The notes under the pieces: generated by a model | The model's input: only the letters and a program-made list of their open reading frames with translations | The model's database searches: none | Told to the model about the DNA's origin: nothing | Shown: one piece after another, positions 34,531-43,981 of the stretch | Layout of the letters: each line of letters starts with the position of its first letter | Numbering within the stretch: position 1 is the stretch's first letter | Made by a program: the position numbers and the translations under genes | Assembly: GCA_028284395.1 (NCBI GenBank) | Contig: JANQRV010000224.1 | Location: 1 to 64,000, forward strand | DNA length: 64,000 nt | Direction: 5' to 3' | Source of the DNA: Saprospiraceae bacterium | GTDB lineage: Bacteria > Bacteroidota > Bacteroidia > Chitinophagales > Saprospiraceae

Positions 34531-36395
34531 TGACTTATATACAAATTATAATTTGGCTAATAATATTCATGTGCGTAATGTTGATGCTGTTTTTCACCTT
34601 GAAAACTAGTATCTTCAGATACTTTTTCAGCGCTAGACATTTTGAAGTCTTGGATTTCAAAGAAATTTTCAAAGAATTTAGGGGTTTGCCTCCAGAAATT
34701 AGACCTAAAACGTTGTCTAATTTGGAATTAGTTAACGATGAAAAATTAGTGATTAATACCAAGGGTTATCCATCTGTGGTGTTAGACTTAAGTGTGACAA
34801 AACCGAATTTTCAAAACTTTCATAGGAAAGATCATTCCTCTACACAGTTAATTAGCTTTTATAGTTTAGAATTCCTTTCAAATTTGCTAAAATTATATGA
34901 AGAGACTGGTAATGCCTTATTGTTGAAGTTATCGAAGAGGTTTATCGAGTTTTGGAAAATGAACCGGATAATTTTCGGTTTAGAACCATTCTGTTGGTAT
35001 GATCATACCACTGCAATGAGAATGTTTAATTCATTTCTTAGTATTGGGGTTTTAGTTAAGATTTATCAAGATTCGGAAAAAATTAGTGGACATCTAAAAG
35101 TTCTTTATACAGAGTATTATGCTTGTAGTAGGTTTCTTTTAAAAAGCTACAACTACGATTATATAAGTAACCATGGACTGATAGTTGATTATTATCTACT
35201 GCTGATTTGCTATCTTGACAAACAGGATAAAATACTATCAAATCATAGCTTAAAAAAAGTTGCGATACATAGGTCTGTTCATAGAGTGGACTACTTCATA
35301 AGTGAGGATGGCGTAATCCTCGAACCTGCTACATCATATTGGTTTATGATTTTGAATTTACTAGAGAAAATTAATGCTCTCTTGCCGGAAAATGAAAGAA
35401 ATGCAGATTTAAATTTCTTAAAGAAACTACAGGCAGCAAAATCGTTCATATCCAAAATAAGTATTAATGGCCAGTTTATTAGACTTGGTGATTCATCTGG
35501 TGGACATGATTTTCAAGTAAATGGAGATCTCCATCATGATTTAGGAGAGGGCTATAGTTATTTTTTGTCAGATGCAGGCCTGTTTTATGTCAATGGAGTG
35601 AGAGATAAACAGACTGTGTTTCAGTTCATGTTCAATATACAAAATACACCTCCTTTCGTCCATCGACATCAAGATGCATTAAGTATTAGCATTTTCCATG
35701 AAGGCATATTTTGGATTGATGCCCCAGGCTATTTTTCTCCCGATATGAAAAAATTTGGTGTGAATGTTCGGAATTCGGAAAACCAATCAAGCGTAATAAG
35801 CTTGACTTCAGGGTATTCTAATAATTGTCGGGTTGAAAGTTTATGCCGCAAAAGGAACAAAGTCATTATTTTGGCTTCTTGCATTTTGGACTCCGGCTCT
35901 AAACTATTTCGCGAAATTAATTTCGATCCTTCGAACAATGCTATTTCTATTATTGATCAGAGCGAAGACTCGGGAATTCTGCAGTCTAATTTCTTGTTAG
36001 CCCCTAAGGTTAAGGTAGATAATATTTCAGGTCATATTTACAGACTTTCATTGGGAAAAAAGTATTTGAATGTAGAGTTAGAAGCGGAAAAGATTGAAAT
36101 TCAAGAAGCGGGAATTTCTTTTTATAGAAATCGTATGGAAGAAACAAAAAAGATTGTAGCTACTGGTAAAGAGATAGTTACAAAGATCACTTGGTCGAAC
36201 AATGTTTCAAGTAAACTTCTGGATATTTCTAGTGGTAACTATCCATATAAAGGAAGAGCAGTTAATCAATCTCAAAGATTAACATTTTTCTCTAAGAGTC
36301 TAAAGAGATTTCATAAGAAAAGACTCTTTCAATTAATGATAGTTTCAGCTTTTATTTACCTGATTTTTACCCTGTTTATTTTGCAACTTCCTTAA
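34530..36395 (+). CDS. Heparinase II/III-like protein with terminal membrane spans
   Basis: A 621-aa protein with GTG start overlapping the wzx stop by 1 bp. A membrane span lies at about 5-27 (IIIWLIIFMCVMLMLFFTL) and another at the extreme C-terminus (LMIVSAFIYLIFTLFIL). Between them is an alpha/alpha toroid-like domain (LISFYSLEFLSNLLKLYEET, CWYDHTTAMRM) and a heparinase II/III beta domain containing FVHRHQDALSISIFHEG and FWIDAPGYFS. These correspond to the polysaccharide lyase regions that carry Tyr/His catalytic residues. Lyases in biosynthetic operons can trim or clear polymer, as AlgL does in alginate synthesis; that is analogy. The two anchors are unusual and would tether the domain at the inner membrane. 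Confidence 0.72.
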   Translation: MTYIQIIIWLIIFMCVMLMLFFTLKTSIFRYFFSARHFEVLDFKEIFKEFRGLPPEIRPKTLSNLELVNDEKLVINTKGYPSVVLDLSVTKPNFQNFHRKDHSSTQLISFYSLEFLSNLLKLYEETGNALLLKLSKRFIEFWKMNRIIFGLEPFCWYDHTTAMRMFNSFLSIGVLVKIYQDSEKISGHLKVLYTEYYACSRFLLKSYNYDYISNHGLIVDYYLLLICYLDKQDKILSNHSLKKVAIHRSVHRVDYFISEDGVILEPATSYWFMILNLLEKINALLPENERNADLNFLKKLQAAKSFISKISINGQFIRLGDSSGGHDFQVNGDLHHDLGEGYSYFLSDAGLFYVNGVRDKQTVFQFMFNIQNTPPFVHRHQDALSISIFHEGIFWIDAPGYFSPDMKKFGVNVRNSENQSSVISLTSGYSNNCRVESLCRKRNKVIILASCILDSGSKLFREINFDPSNNAISIIDQSEDSGILQSNFLLAPKVKVDNISGHIYRLSLGKKYLNVELEAEKIEIQEAGISFYRNRMEETKKIVATGKEIVTKITWSNNVSSKLLDISSGNYPYKGRAVNQSQRLTFFSKSLKRFHKKRLFQLMIVSAFIYLIFTLFILQLP

Positions 36396-36408
36396 CCGAT
36401 GTTAGTGG

Positions 36409-37002
36409 TTGTTAACAAAACATCAGTTGACTCAATCATACTCTTATTTCATGTCAATTAGATTAGTTTTTCATTCTTCGAGATACAGGCATCTAGTTCG
36501 TTGGATTAGTAATGCATGGATAGCAAAGATCCCATCAAATCTCTTAAGGCACTCATGGTATCGGTTGCTATTCCCAGTTGGTAAAGATTCAAATATCATG
36601 ATGGGATTGAAATTGCGAGATACAAGGGAGATAATTATTGGACATACTACTAACATAAACTCTAATTGCATGATTGACAGTAGGGGAGGATGCATTAGGA
36701 TTGGTAACTATGTTGATATTTCACCTGAGGTTAATATCTGGACTCTCGAACATGATCCACAGGATCCAAAGTTTGCATCAAAAGGAGGAGATGTAATCAT
36801 AGAAGATTTTGTTTGGATTGGTAATAGAGCCGTGATTCTTCCAAATACTATAATTGGTAAAGGTGCTGTTGTTGCTGCTGGCGCAGTAGTAAATAAGGAG
36901 GTAGAACCCTATACAATTGTTGGTGGTGTGCCTGCAAAGAAGATCGGTGAAAGAAACCCAAATCAAGAACCAAGAAAGCCTTATAAACCTTTTCTGCTTT
37001 GA
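36409..37002 (+). CDS. Left-handed beta-helix O-acetyltransferase (WcaF/Maa-like)
   Basis: A 197-aa acyltransferase with hexapeptide repeats in the C-terminal two thirds (INSNCMIDSRGGCIRIGNY, then VWIGNRAVILPNTIIGKG and VVAAGAVVNKEV). The catalytic His lies in TLEHDPQDP and the C-terminus has IVGGVPAKKIG. It most likely acetylates a sugar in the repeat unit, using acetyl-CoA in the cytoplasm. The start is TTG at 36409; an ATG at 36451 is a possible later start and would remove 14 residues. It overlaps the next gene by TTGA. Confidence 0.88.
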   Translation: MLTKHQLTQSYSYFMSIRLVFHSSRYRHLVRWISNAWIAKIPSNLLRHSWYRLLFPVGKDSNIMMGLKLRDTREIIIGHTTNINSNCMIDSRGGCIRIGNYVDISPEVNIWTLEHDPQDPKFASKGGDVIIEDFVWIGNRAVILPNTIIGKGAVVAAGAVVNKEVEPYTIVGGVPAKKIGERNPNQEPRKPYKPFLL

Positions 37003-38042
37003 AAAAAAAGCAAAGAATTAGTATAGTTTGTCTTCCCATTGCGGGGAAAGAAAATCCATATCAATACCTAATGATGAAGGGCCTGAGTCAAAGTCTAGGA
37101 CTAAAGGTGTCTCATGGTGTGCCTGGAAAGTTTTTGGCCTTTTTGAGGTCCTGCTTGAAGTATCAACCAGACTATATACATGTAGATTGGTTGCATTCAT
37201 ACTATATTCGCAGGAAAGTTTGGATGACTTGGTTGCAATTCCCTGTTTTTCTGATTGAGATTTTTTTAGTAAAAAATATTTTTCGGACGAAAATAGTATG
37301 GACTTTGCACAATATCTTTCCACATGATCAGCCATTTTTTGGACCATTTAAATGGGCCCGTCGGTACTTTGCTAAAAATTGTGAATGGATTAGAATTTTT
37401 CAAGAAGGCACTCTTGAAAGAGCGTTACCGATTCTTAAGGTTGGGATAGATAAATTCAAGGTTGTACCTGAAGGTTCATACGCAAAATATTATCCTAATT
37501 CAATAAAAGTCGACGAAGCAAAGAGGAGATTGGGCTTACCCGCAAATGAGAAGGTTTTACTATATCTGGGCTTAATAAGGCCTTACAAAGGTATTACGGA
37601 GTTAATAGAAGTGAATAAACAAATGAAAATGGAAAAAACGAGATTATTAATTGTTGGTAAGTCAATGAATCAAAAATATCTGCAAAGAATTGAAAACCTT
37701 GCTTCCGAGAATGTTGAAATCATTGAAGGGTTTGTTCCTCCAGAAAAGTTGCAACTTTACTTCAATGCAGCAGATCTTGTGGTTCTACCCTTCAAGAAAA
37801 TAGAAAACTCAGGTTCTGCAATTCTAGCTATGGGATTTAAAAAACCTATTGTTGCACCGAACCTTGGCGTCCTAAGTGAAAGGTTGCAACAACAACATGA
37901 GCTACTATTTGAAGAAGGTGAAATGGCTAAAATCTTGGGAGCAGCCCTGGCAATGGATAAAAGCAAACTTCGGAAAATAGGACTTCAAAATTACAAGGCT
38001 TTAGAAAAATACAAATGGGAAGACTTTGCTTCCTGTTATTAA
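36999..38042 (+). CDS. Glycosyltransferase, GT4/GT-B
   Basis: A 347-aa GT-B enzyme. The N-terminal domain has IHVDWLHSYYIR and WTLHNIFPHD. The C-terminal donor domain has LLYLGLIRPYKGI, EGFVPPEKLQLYFNAADLVV, and the acceptor-side ENSGSAILAMG segment in place of the usual E-x7-E. Donor and acceptor are unknown. The TTG start overlaps the stop of the acetyltransferase gene (TTGA), and wecB follows after 3 bp, so the three form one translational unit. It is a cytoplasmic enzyme likely acting at the membrane. Confidence 0.85.
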   Translation: MKKKQRISIVCLPIAGKENPYQYLMMKGLSQSLGLKVSHGVPGKFLAFLRSCLKYQPDYIHVDWLHSYYIRRKVWMTWLQFPVFLIEIFLVKNIFRTKIVWTLHNIFPHDQPFFGPFKWARRYFAKNCEWIRIFQEGTLERALPILKVGIDKFKVVPEGSYAKYYPNSIKVDEAKRRLGLPANEKVLLYLGLIRPYKGITELIEVNKQMKMEKTRLLIVGKSMNQKYLQRIENLASENVEIIEGFVPPEKLQLYFNAADLVVLPFKKIENSGSAILAMGFKKPIVAPNLGVLSERLQQQHELLFEEGEMAKILGAALAMDKSKLRKIGLQNYKALEKYKWEDFASCY

Positions 38043-38045
38043 AGA

Positions 38046-39173
38046 ATGAAAGTTTTAACGATATTCGGTACTCGCCCGGAGGCTATAAAAATGGCGATAC
38101 TCGTCCGTGCTCTCAATGAGTCTTTTGATTTCGAGCACCGATTATGTGTTACGGCCCAACATCGGGAGTTGTTAGATCAAGTACTGGAATTCTTTGAAAT
38201 TCAACCACATTATGATCTAAATTTAATGAAAACTGGTCAAGATCTAACAGATATTACTTCAAGAGTACTACTAGGGATAAGACCGATTTTTAAAGACTTT
38301 AGGCCTGATATGGTACTTGTTCATGGTGATACAACTACATGTTTTGCAAGTACCTTGGCAGCTTTTTATCACCGAATACCGATTGGCCATATAGAAGCGG
38401 GGCTTCGTACTGGAAACCTATTTGCGCCCTTTCCTGAAGAAGCTAACAGAGTATTGACAGGAAGATTGGCAACGTTGCATTTTGCACCTACCAATAGCAA
38501 TCTAGAAAAATTGATGTCTGAAGGCATTCCAAAGGAAAAGATTGTCCTTACTGGAAATACGGTAATCGACTCTCTATTATTTGCAAGTGAGAAGGTTTCT
38601 GGGTTTTCAACTGCTCTAGTGAAAAATGGGATAAATGAAGTCTTTCAAGAGGATCGAAGAATATTGTTAATAACTGGGCATCGGCGCGAAAATTTTGGAA
38701 GAGGGTTTGTCAATATTTGTGAGGCTTTGAAGATACTGTCTAGAAAATACCCCAAACTTCACATGGTGTATCCGGTTCATATGAACCCGAATGTACAGAA
38801 ACCGGTAATGAGGTTCCTTGACCAATTGAAGAATGTTCACCTACTTCCTCCTCTTTCCTATCCAGATTTTGTTTTAGCTATGAAAAAGAGTTGGGCTATA
38901 CTGACTGATTCAGGTGGAGTCCAAGAAGAGGCTCCAAGTTTGGGAAAACCAGTAGTTGTAATGAGAGATCAGACAGAAAGACAAGAAGCAGTAGCTGCAG
39001 GTACTGTAATTCTTGTTGGTACAACTAAAGAAAAAATTGTAAATACAATAGTAAACCTAATGGAAGATTCCAAGTTATATGACCAGATGAGTAAGAGTCA
39101 CAATCCTTATGGTGATGGTCTTGCGGTGCAAAGAATTTTAAGTAGACTGAGGCTTTTAGATGGAAAGTTTTGA
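38046..39173 (+). CDS. wecB: UDP-GlcNAc 2-epimerase (non-hydrolysing), copy 1
   Basis: A 375-aa epimerase forming UDP-ManNAc from UDP-GlcNAc. Clear motifs are FGTRPEAIKMA, VHGDTTTCFA, HIEAGLRTGNLFAPFPEE, LLITGHRRENFG and DSGGVQEEAPSLGKP. Length is normal. It shares the locus with a second, more divergent epimerase of the same fold at 42842. UDP-ManNAc could be used directly or oxidised to UDP-ManNAcA if the dehydrogenase at 11505 accepts it. The gene is 3 bp after a glycosyltransferase and before a 124-bp AT-rich gap. Confidence 0.94.
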   Translation: MKVLTIFGTRPEAIKMAILVRALNESFDFEHRLCVTAQHRELLDQVLEFFEIQPHYDLNLMKTGQDLTDITSRVLLGIRPIFKDFRPDMVLVHGDTTTCFASTLAAFYHRIPIGHIEAGLRTGNLFAPFPEEANRVLTGRLATLHFAPTNSNLEKLMSEGIPKEKIVLTGNTVIDSLLFASEKVSGFSTALVKNGINEVFQEDRRILLITGHRRENFGRGFVNICEALKILSRKYPKLHMVYPVHMNPNVQKPVMRFLDQLKNVHLLPPLSYPDFVLAMKKSWAILTDSGGVQEEAPSLGKPVVVMRDQTERQEAVAAGTVILVGTTKEKIVNTIVNLMEDSKLYDQMSKSHNPYGDGLAVQRILSRLRLLDGKF

Positions 39174-39297
39174 CCAATAAATTTTTGTTAGTCAATTGAA
39201 AGGAATGGTTACAAAAAATTAACTTTTTGAGCAGAGTTGGAAGGAAAATAAGATCAAATCTAGATTTTCATTAAAATACTATAAATTATCTCTGATT

Positions 39298-40365
39298 TTG
39301 AATAAAAGAGAATTGCAAACTCGAAAGACCATCTTGTACATTTCTACGAACGATGGGAGTGATATGCGGATAAATAAAGAAGTTAGAACGTTATCTAAAG
39401 AGTTTGATATAATCTATTTAGGAGTAGGTAAAAGGGAGAACGCATTCTTGGGAACATATTGTAAAAAATTAGTTATGATAGATGGGCGGAGAAACCAACC
39501 TTTCACTTTATTAAGGCAGATTGTTAAATCTATACAAATTCTTAGTTCTAATAAGATTAGTTCTCTTCATATTATAAATGAGCAGTTAATGATCTTCTTT
39601 TATCCGATCTGTTTTCTTAAGTATACGGTACTAGATGTGTTTGACTCTATTTTTTTGCGAAGGAACTATGGAAAGAATGATCTTTCATTCTTGAAATATA
39701 TACTCTATTATCCCGTAAACGGAATCTTGGTAACCGATGATAATAGGAAGTCCCTGATGCCTGGTTTCAGTCAGGAAAAAACAATAGTGCTACCTAATTA
39801 TCCTCAATCATTTCCAACAAATTTTAAATTCAGAACACCAGACAAGACGAAGCCATTAACGATAATATTTTTTGGATGGCTAGGGTTGAAAAGAGGTGGA
39901 AGTATTATAGAAGGGCTTGTTAATTCTTGTCCTGAAGTGCGTGTGATAATGTTGGGTTGGTTTAGTGATGAAGAAACAAAAAAACTTGTAGAGCATCCAT
40001 CCATTGAGTACCGGGGGGTGGTGCCTCAAAAGGAAGCTTTGGAAACTGCTGCTATTGAAGCAGATTATATTATGTGTGCTTATGAGCCTATTCATTCTAA
40101 TAATGTTAACGCAAGTCCAAATAAAATTTATGATGGCATCCAAACTAGGACTCCATTAATCATAAATCGAGAAATTAAAGTGTCAAGCTTAATTGAGAAA
40201 CTAAATATTGGGGTGGTATTAGATTCTTATTATCCTGAAAATTTCGTGATGATATTTAAGCAGCTTAGGTCTGCTCAAGGTACATTCTCTTTTTCTAGTG
40301 CTTTAGCTGAAAAATATACATGGAACAACGTAGAAGAAAGGATATTGGAAATTCATAGACAATGA
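39298..40365 (+). CDS. Glycosyltransferase, GT-B type
   Basis: A 355-aa protein with TTG start. It begins TILYISTNDGSDMRINKEV, a pattern seen in GT4-like enzymes, and the donor half has IIFFGWLGLKRGG, IMLGWFSDEETKKLVEH and NASPNKIYDGIQTRTPLI. These fit a GT-B glycosyltransferase of the GT4-like superfamily, although similarity is less plain than in neighbouring genes. Substrate is unknown. It overlaps the next gene by ATGA, so the two are coupled. The upstream 124-bp gap has no clear promoter. Confidence 0.75.
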   Translation: MNKRELQTRKTILYISTNDGSDMRINKEVRTLSKEFDIIYLGVGKRENAFLGTYCKKLVMIDGRRNQPFTLLRQIVKSIQILSSNKISSLHIINEQLMIFFYPICFLKYTVLDVFDSIFLRRNYGKNDLSFLKYILYYPVNGILVTDDNRKSLMPGFSQEKTIVLPNYPQSFPTNFKFRTPDKTKPLTIIFFGWLGLKRGGSIIEGLVNSCPEVRVIMLGWFSDEETKKLVEHPSIEYRGVVPQKEALETAAIEADYIMCAYEPIHSNNVNASPNKIYDGIQTRTPLIINREIKVSSLIEKLNIGVVLDSYYPENFVMIFKQLRSAQGTFSFSSALAEKYTWNNVEERILEIHRQ

Positions 40366-41468
40366 AGATTCTGTTTTGTTCTAACAAGTTTGACGAAATT
40401 TCGAATGGCCCAGCGAAATTCGCTAACTTAATTCTGAAAATTAACGAATTGTTTCCCGGTATAGAATTAAGGGTTTTAAGTGAGGATATTTCGCAGCCAT
40501 CAGAATATCTATATCGCCTAGATCTTCATTACCCGAAACTCCTAAGATTATTCAGTCAGTTTTTCAGAATTTATCAATATCATAGTAGAGCCTCGGAAAT
40601 TAAAAGAAATATTTATGACTTTGATGTTATTATCTATAATAATGCATTCATCGGTTTGAGATCTGCGAAGAAATTCAAGAATTCAATCGGAATGATTAAT
40701 GACTATAATAATGCTTCTAGAAATTGGAGGAACTTTAAATTCGAATATGTTTTTATTAAGCAGTTCATTTTTAAACAATTAGAAAGGTGGGCCATATACC
40801 ACTACTCAAAGTTAATTTCTAACTCTAAATTTCTAAATGAATACCTTCCTAAAATCTATCCACAAGCCAAGGGAAAAACTTATCTCCTTTATAAAGCCAT
40901 CGAAAAACCTGACAGATCTAAATTGGATCAACCAATCAAATTGGAGTCAATAAAGATTCTTTTTGTTAAGAATGACTTCATGAGGGGAGGGTTGGAAGAC
41001 CTCATTACTGCTCTTGGGATTTTAAAGTACAGATTTCAATTAACAGTCATTGGTCCGGAGAATGTACATTTGGACCTGATTAAAAATTGGGTGCTAAATA
41101 AAGCCAATGTAGATCTCCTATTTAAGGGAATAGTTCCACAAAGTGTAGTTTTTGAGGAATTATTAAATACCAATATTTTTTGCGTACCCTCGAGGAAAGA
41201 GGCCTTAGGGGTTGGGAATCTTGAAGCACTTGCTAGAGGAGTACCCGTAGTCTCGACAAATACAGGAGGGATTCCAGAGGTTTTGGACTATGGAAAAAAT
41301 GGATGGTTAGCTGAACCCCATAATCCTCAATCTTTATCGAACTGCATATCAGAATGTATCTCCAACGAAAAATTGAGAAAACAGAAAGCACTTAATGGGA
41401 TTAGATATTGCGAGAATTTTTATTTGGAGCAGGTTTTAAAACGTTTCCTAGAAATAATCAAAAAATGA
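40362..41468 (+). CDS. Glycosyltransferase, GT4 family
   Basis: A 368-aa GT4 enzyme. The start is ILFCSNKFDEISNGPAKFA. The C-terminal donor site carries FCVPSRKEALGVGNLEALA, whose two glutamates form the E-x7-E motif of retaining GT4 enzymes, followed by VVSTNTGGIPEVLDYGKNG. It would add one sugar to the lipid-linked intermediate in the cytoplasm. It is coupled to the upstream gene by an ATGA overlap, and the polymerase gene follows after 91 bp. Confidence 0.88.
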   Translation: MKILFCSNKFDEISNGPAKFANLILKINELFPGIELRVLSEDISQPSEYLYRLDLHYPKLLRLFSQFFRIYQYHSRASEIKRNIYDFDVIIYNNAFIGLRSAKKFKNSIGMINDYNNASRNWRNFKFEYVFIKQFIFKQLERWAIYHYSKLISNSKFLNEYLPKIYPQAKGKTYLLYKAIEKPDRSKLDQPIKLESIKILFVKNDFMRGGLEDLITALGILKYRFQLTVIGPENVHLDLIKNWVLNKANVDLLFKGIVPQSVVFEELLNTNIFCVPSRKEALGVGNLEALARGVPVVSTNTGGIPEVLDYGKNGWLAEPHNPQSLSNCISECISNEKLRKQKALNGIRYCENFYLEQVLKRFLEIIKK

Positions 41469-41559
41469 ACGTGGACAGAAATGATCAATCATCTTCTCAT
41501 CCACATGAAAACTTATAGGTCCTGGACTCATGTAAAGTAATCTCATTTCTAATGACATT

Positions 41560-42780
41560 TTGAAAAATGATAGTAAGCGAATGCCCAGTTATTGGCACTA
41601 CAGGCTTTTTTTTGTTAATGCTTTCCTTGTGATATTGGGATATGCTGTTAATACATTTACAGGATTGGCATTTGTCAGTCAAAGTAAACAGCTCAGAGTT
41701 GGGATTCTACTATTTTCCTTGCTATTGCTAATTTATTCCATTTATACCAAAGGTAGTTTTGGTCGAAGAAATACGGGATTTAATTATAGGAGTTATTTTT
41801 TTCTAATATATCTGATGTTCCTTGGGGTAGTTATTTCTGAAAATGTTGTTGGATCCATGAACCGGGTGATCACCTTCTTTATCCCGCTAATATATTTGAT
41901 TCTCTTTTTTCAGTGGGCCTTATCCTATTCTTCAAAAGAGATATTACAACGGAGGATCAGTCGCTTTTTTCAATTGATCTATTTATTCCCAATATTGGTA
42001 TTCTTGTTTTATGAAAGGTCATTCTCTGTAACGAATGTATATGGAGAGAATACAGCGTTTGTAAGTAATCACTATGGCTGGGCTAGTACAATTTTTATTT
42101 TGACCAGTTTCGATACAATTTCGAATAAGAAAACTAGAAGGTTAGAACTTTTAATTACCTATACCCTATTAGTTGTTGCAATATATCTTCTTTTGATTTC
42201 TGGTAGTCGTTCCTCTTGGCTTTCAATATTATTTACCCTTCCAATTCTTCTATTCCGATGGGGCGTATTTTCATTATGGGCTAAGTCTGTTTTCATATTG
42301 ATTATATTTTCAGGACTCTTGTACCTCTTGAAAGACCAAGGTTCTGCCATAAATCAGAGAGTACTTAGGACTGAGTATCAACTAGAACATGGGCAAAAGG
42401 CTTCTGTTCGATTGGCCTGGGCAAATGAGGCACTTGAAAAGTTTAATGAAAAACCATTGCTTTGGCTTACTGGGTTAGGGTTGTTCGATTATACTGGGAT
42501 ATTGATTCGGAGCGGATATCACAATTCATATCTTGAGATTTTATTTGGGTGTGGCATCATTACTTTTTCCTTTTTTGTATATATTATAACTATAAGGCCA
42601 AGTTTTTTTTATTTCCATTTTTATTCAAAAAGATATGTTACTTTTTTTCCATTGATAGTGATACCATTTTTCGAGTCCAATTTAACTGGTGGACAGTTTC
42701 TTTTTTTTCCATGGTTTTGTTATATGTTACTTTATGGAATAACTCCGAAGAGGTATGAGTACAAACTACTGCCAAAATGA
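41560..42780 (+). CDS. wzy: O-antigen/capsule polymerase Wzy
   Basis: A 406-aa membrane protein with about ten hydrophobic segments and a larger loop toward the C-terminal third (LAWANEALEKFNEKPLLWLTG). The loop resembles the Wzy_C segment of O-antigen ligase/polymerase proteins, and the Arg-containing ISGSRSSWLSILFTLP is typical of this group. It has little primary similarity to particular Wzy proteins, as usual for the family. The start is TTG. It would polymerise repeat units flipped by the Wzx at 33013. Distinguishing polymerase from ligase is not possible from sequence alone. Confidence 0.78.
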   Translation: MKNDSKRMPSYWHYRLFFVNAFLVILGYAVNTFTGLAFVSQSKQLRVGILLFSLLLLIYSIYTKGSFGRRNTGFNYRSYFFLIYLMFLGVVISENVVGSMNRVITFFIPLIYLILFFQWALSYSSKEILQRRISRFFQLIYLFPILVFLFYERSFSVTNVYGENTAFVSNHYGWASTIFILTSFDTISNKKTRRLELLITYTLLVVAIYLLLISGSRSSWLSILFTLPILLFRWGVFSLWAKSVFILIIFSGLLYLLKDQGSAINQRVLRTEYQLEHGQKASVRLAWANEALEKFNEKPLLWLTGLGLFDYTGILIRSGYHNSYLEILFGCGIITFSFFVYIITIRPSFFYFHFYSKRYVTFFPLIVIPFFESNLTGGQFLFFPWFCYMLLYGITPKRYEYKLLPK

Positions 42781-42841
42781 TTTCATTATTCTTGAACTTG
42801 TAATAGTCGAAGTTTAATCAGTGACTTTAAGAATTCCAAAG

Positions 42842-43981
42842 ATGAGAATCCTAAATATTGTAGGTGCGCGACCCAACTTTATGAAAATTGCCCCCCTACA
42901 CAGGGCATTTTCAAATATTCCTACAGTTTATTCCCAAATCCTTCACACAGGGCAGCACTATGACCAAAAGATGTCAGATATATTCTTTAATCAGTTGGGG
43001 CTGCCAAAGCCCCACTTTCATTTAGGTGTAGGGGGAGGGTCGCATGCTTACCAAAAGGCTCATGTGATGCTTAAGTTTGAGGAGGTCTTAAAAAAGGAGA
43101 AACCTGATCTGATTCTAGTAGTCGGAGATGTAAATGCAACCGCCGCCTGCAGCATTGTGGCCGTAAAGATGGGAATTCCAACAGCACATGTGGAAGCCGG
43201 ATTAAGAAGCAAGGACCGGACAATGCCAGAGGAAATTAACCGGATCATTACGGATAGCATTTGTGATTATCTTTTCGTGACTGAGCAAAGTGGCATGGTA
43301 AATCTGGCCAAAGAGGGGGTAAAGGATGAGAAGGTTTTTTTTGTCGGTCATGTCATGATTGACTCACTGGTCAATTTCAGAGAGAAAGCAAGTAAGCTGG
43401 ATTTAAATGAAGTCGCGATGAATCCTCTGAATCAGGAGAAGATTGGATCATTAAGTATTAAGGAAAAAGGGTACATTCTTAGCACCATGCACCGGCCGGC
43501 GAACGTAGATAATAAAACCGGTTTGAGGAATATCCTCCAGATCTTTAGGGATGCTACCCGCCATCTTCCAGTTGTATTTGCCATCCATCCCCGAACATCC
43601 AATAACTTGAAAAAATTTGGTCTTTATGAAGACTTGACAAGCATCCCTAGGCTCATATTGTTAGAACCACAGGGTTACCTCCAATTTTTGAAATTGATGG
43701 ATAACGCTCGGTTAATCATTACCGATTCTGGAGGAATACAGGAAGAAACAACTTTTTTGCAAGTTCCTTGCATTACTTTTCGGGATACGACTGAGCGTCC
43801 GGTCACAGTTGAGTTGGGGACTAACTTTTTAATGAAAGATCTAGATCCTGTAAGTGTGAAGAATCAATTGGAGAAAATTTTACAAGGTGAAGCCAAGCAG
43901 GGTGTTATTCCTCCTCTTTGGGATGGAAGGGCGTCAGAGAGGATCGCAAATATTTTGGTAGAACAACTAGCCAGATATTAA
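42842..43981 (+). CDS. UDP-GlcNAc 2-epimerase, copy 2
   Basis: A 379-aa epimerase of WecB type, starting MRILNIVGARPNFMKIAPL at the ATG at 42842; a GTG at 42821 would add seven residues of poor match. Other motifs are TGQHYDQKMSDIFF, VVGDVNATAACS, HVEAGLRSKDRTMPEE, STMHRPANVD and DSGGIQEETTFL. The divergence from the enzyme at 38046 suggests a different origin or substrate. It overlaps the following oxidoreductase gene by 1 bp (TAATG). It thus leads a four-gene group with that oxidoreductase, a heparinase-fold protein and a GT4. Confidence 0.9.
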   Translation: MRILNIVGARPNFMKIAPLHRAFSNIPTVYSQILHTGQHYDQKMSDIFFNQLGLPKPHFHLGVGGGSHAYQKAHVMLKFEEVLKKEKPDLILVVGDVNATAACSIVAVKMGIPTAHVEAGLRSKDRTMPEEINRIITDSICDYLFVTEQSGMVNLAKEGVKDEKVFFVGHVMIDSLVNFREKASKLDLNEVAMNPLNQEKIGSLSIKEKGYILSTMHRPANVDNKTGLRNILQIFRDATRHLPVVFAIHPRTSNNLKKFGLYEDLTSIPRLILLEPQGYLQFLKLMDNARLIITDSGGIQEETTFLQVPCITFRDTTERPVTVELGTNFLMKDLDPVSVKNQLEKILQGEAKQGVIPPLWDGRASERIANILVEQLARY

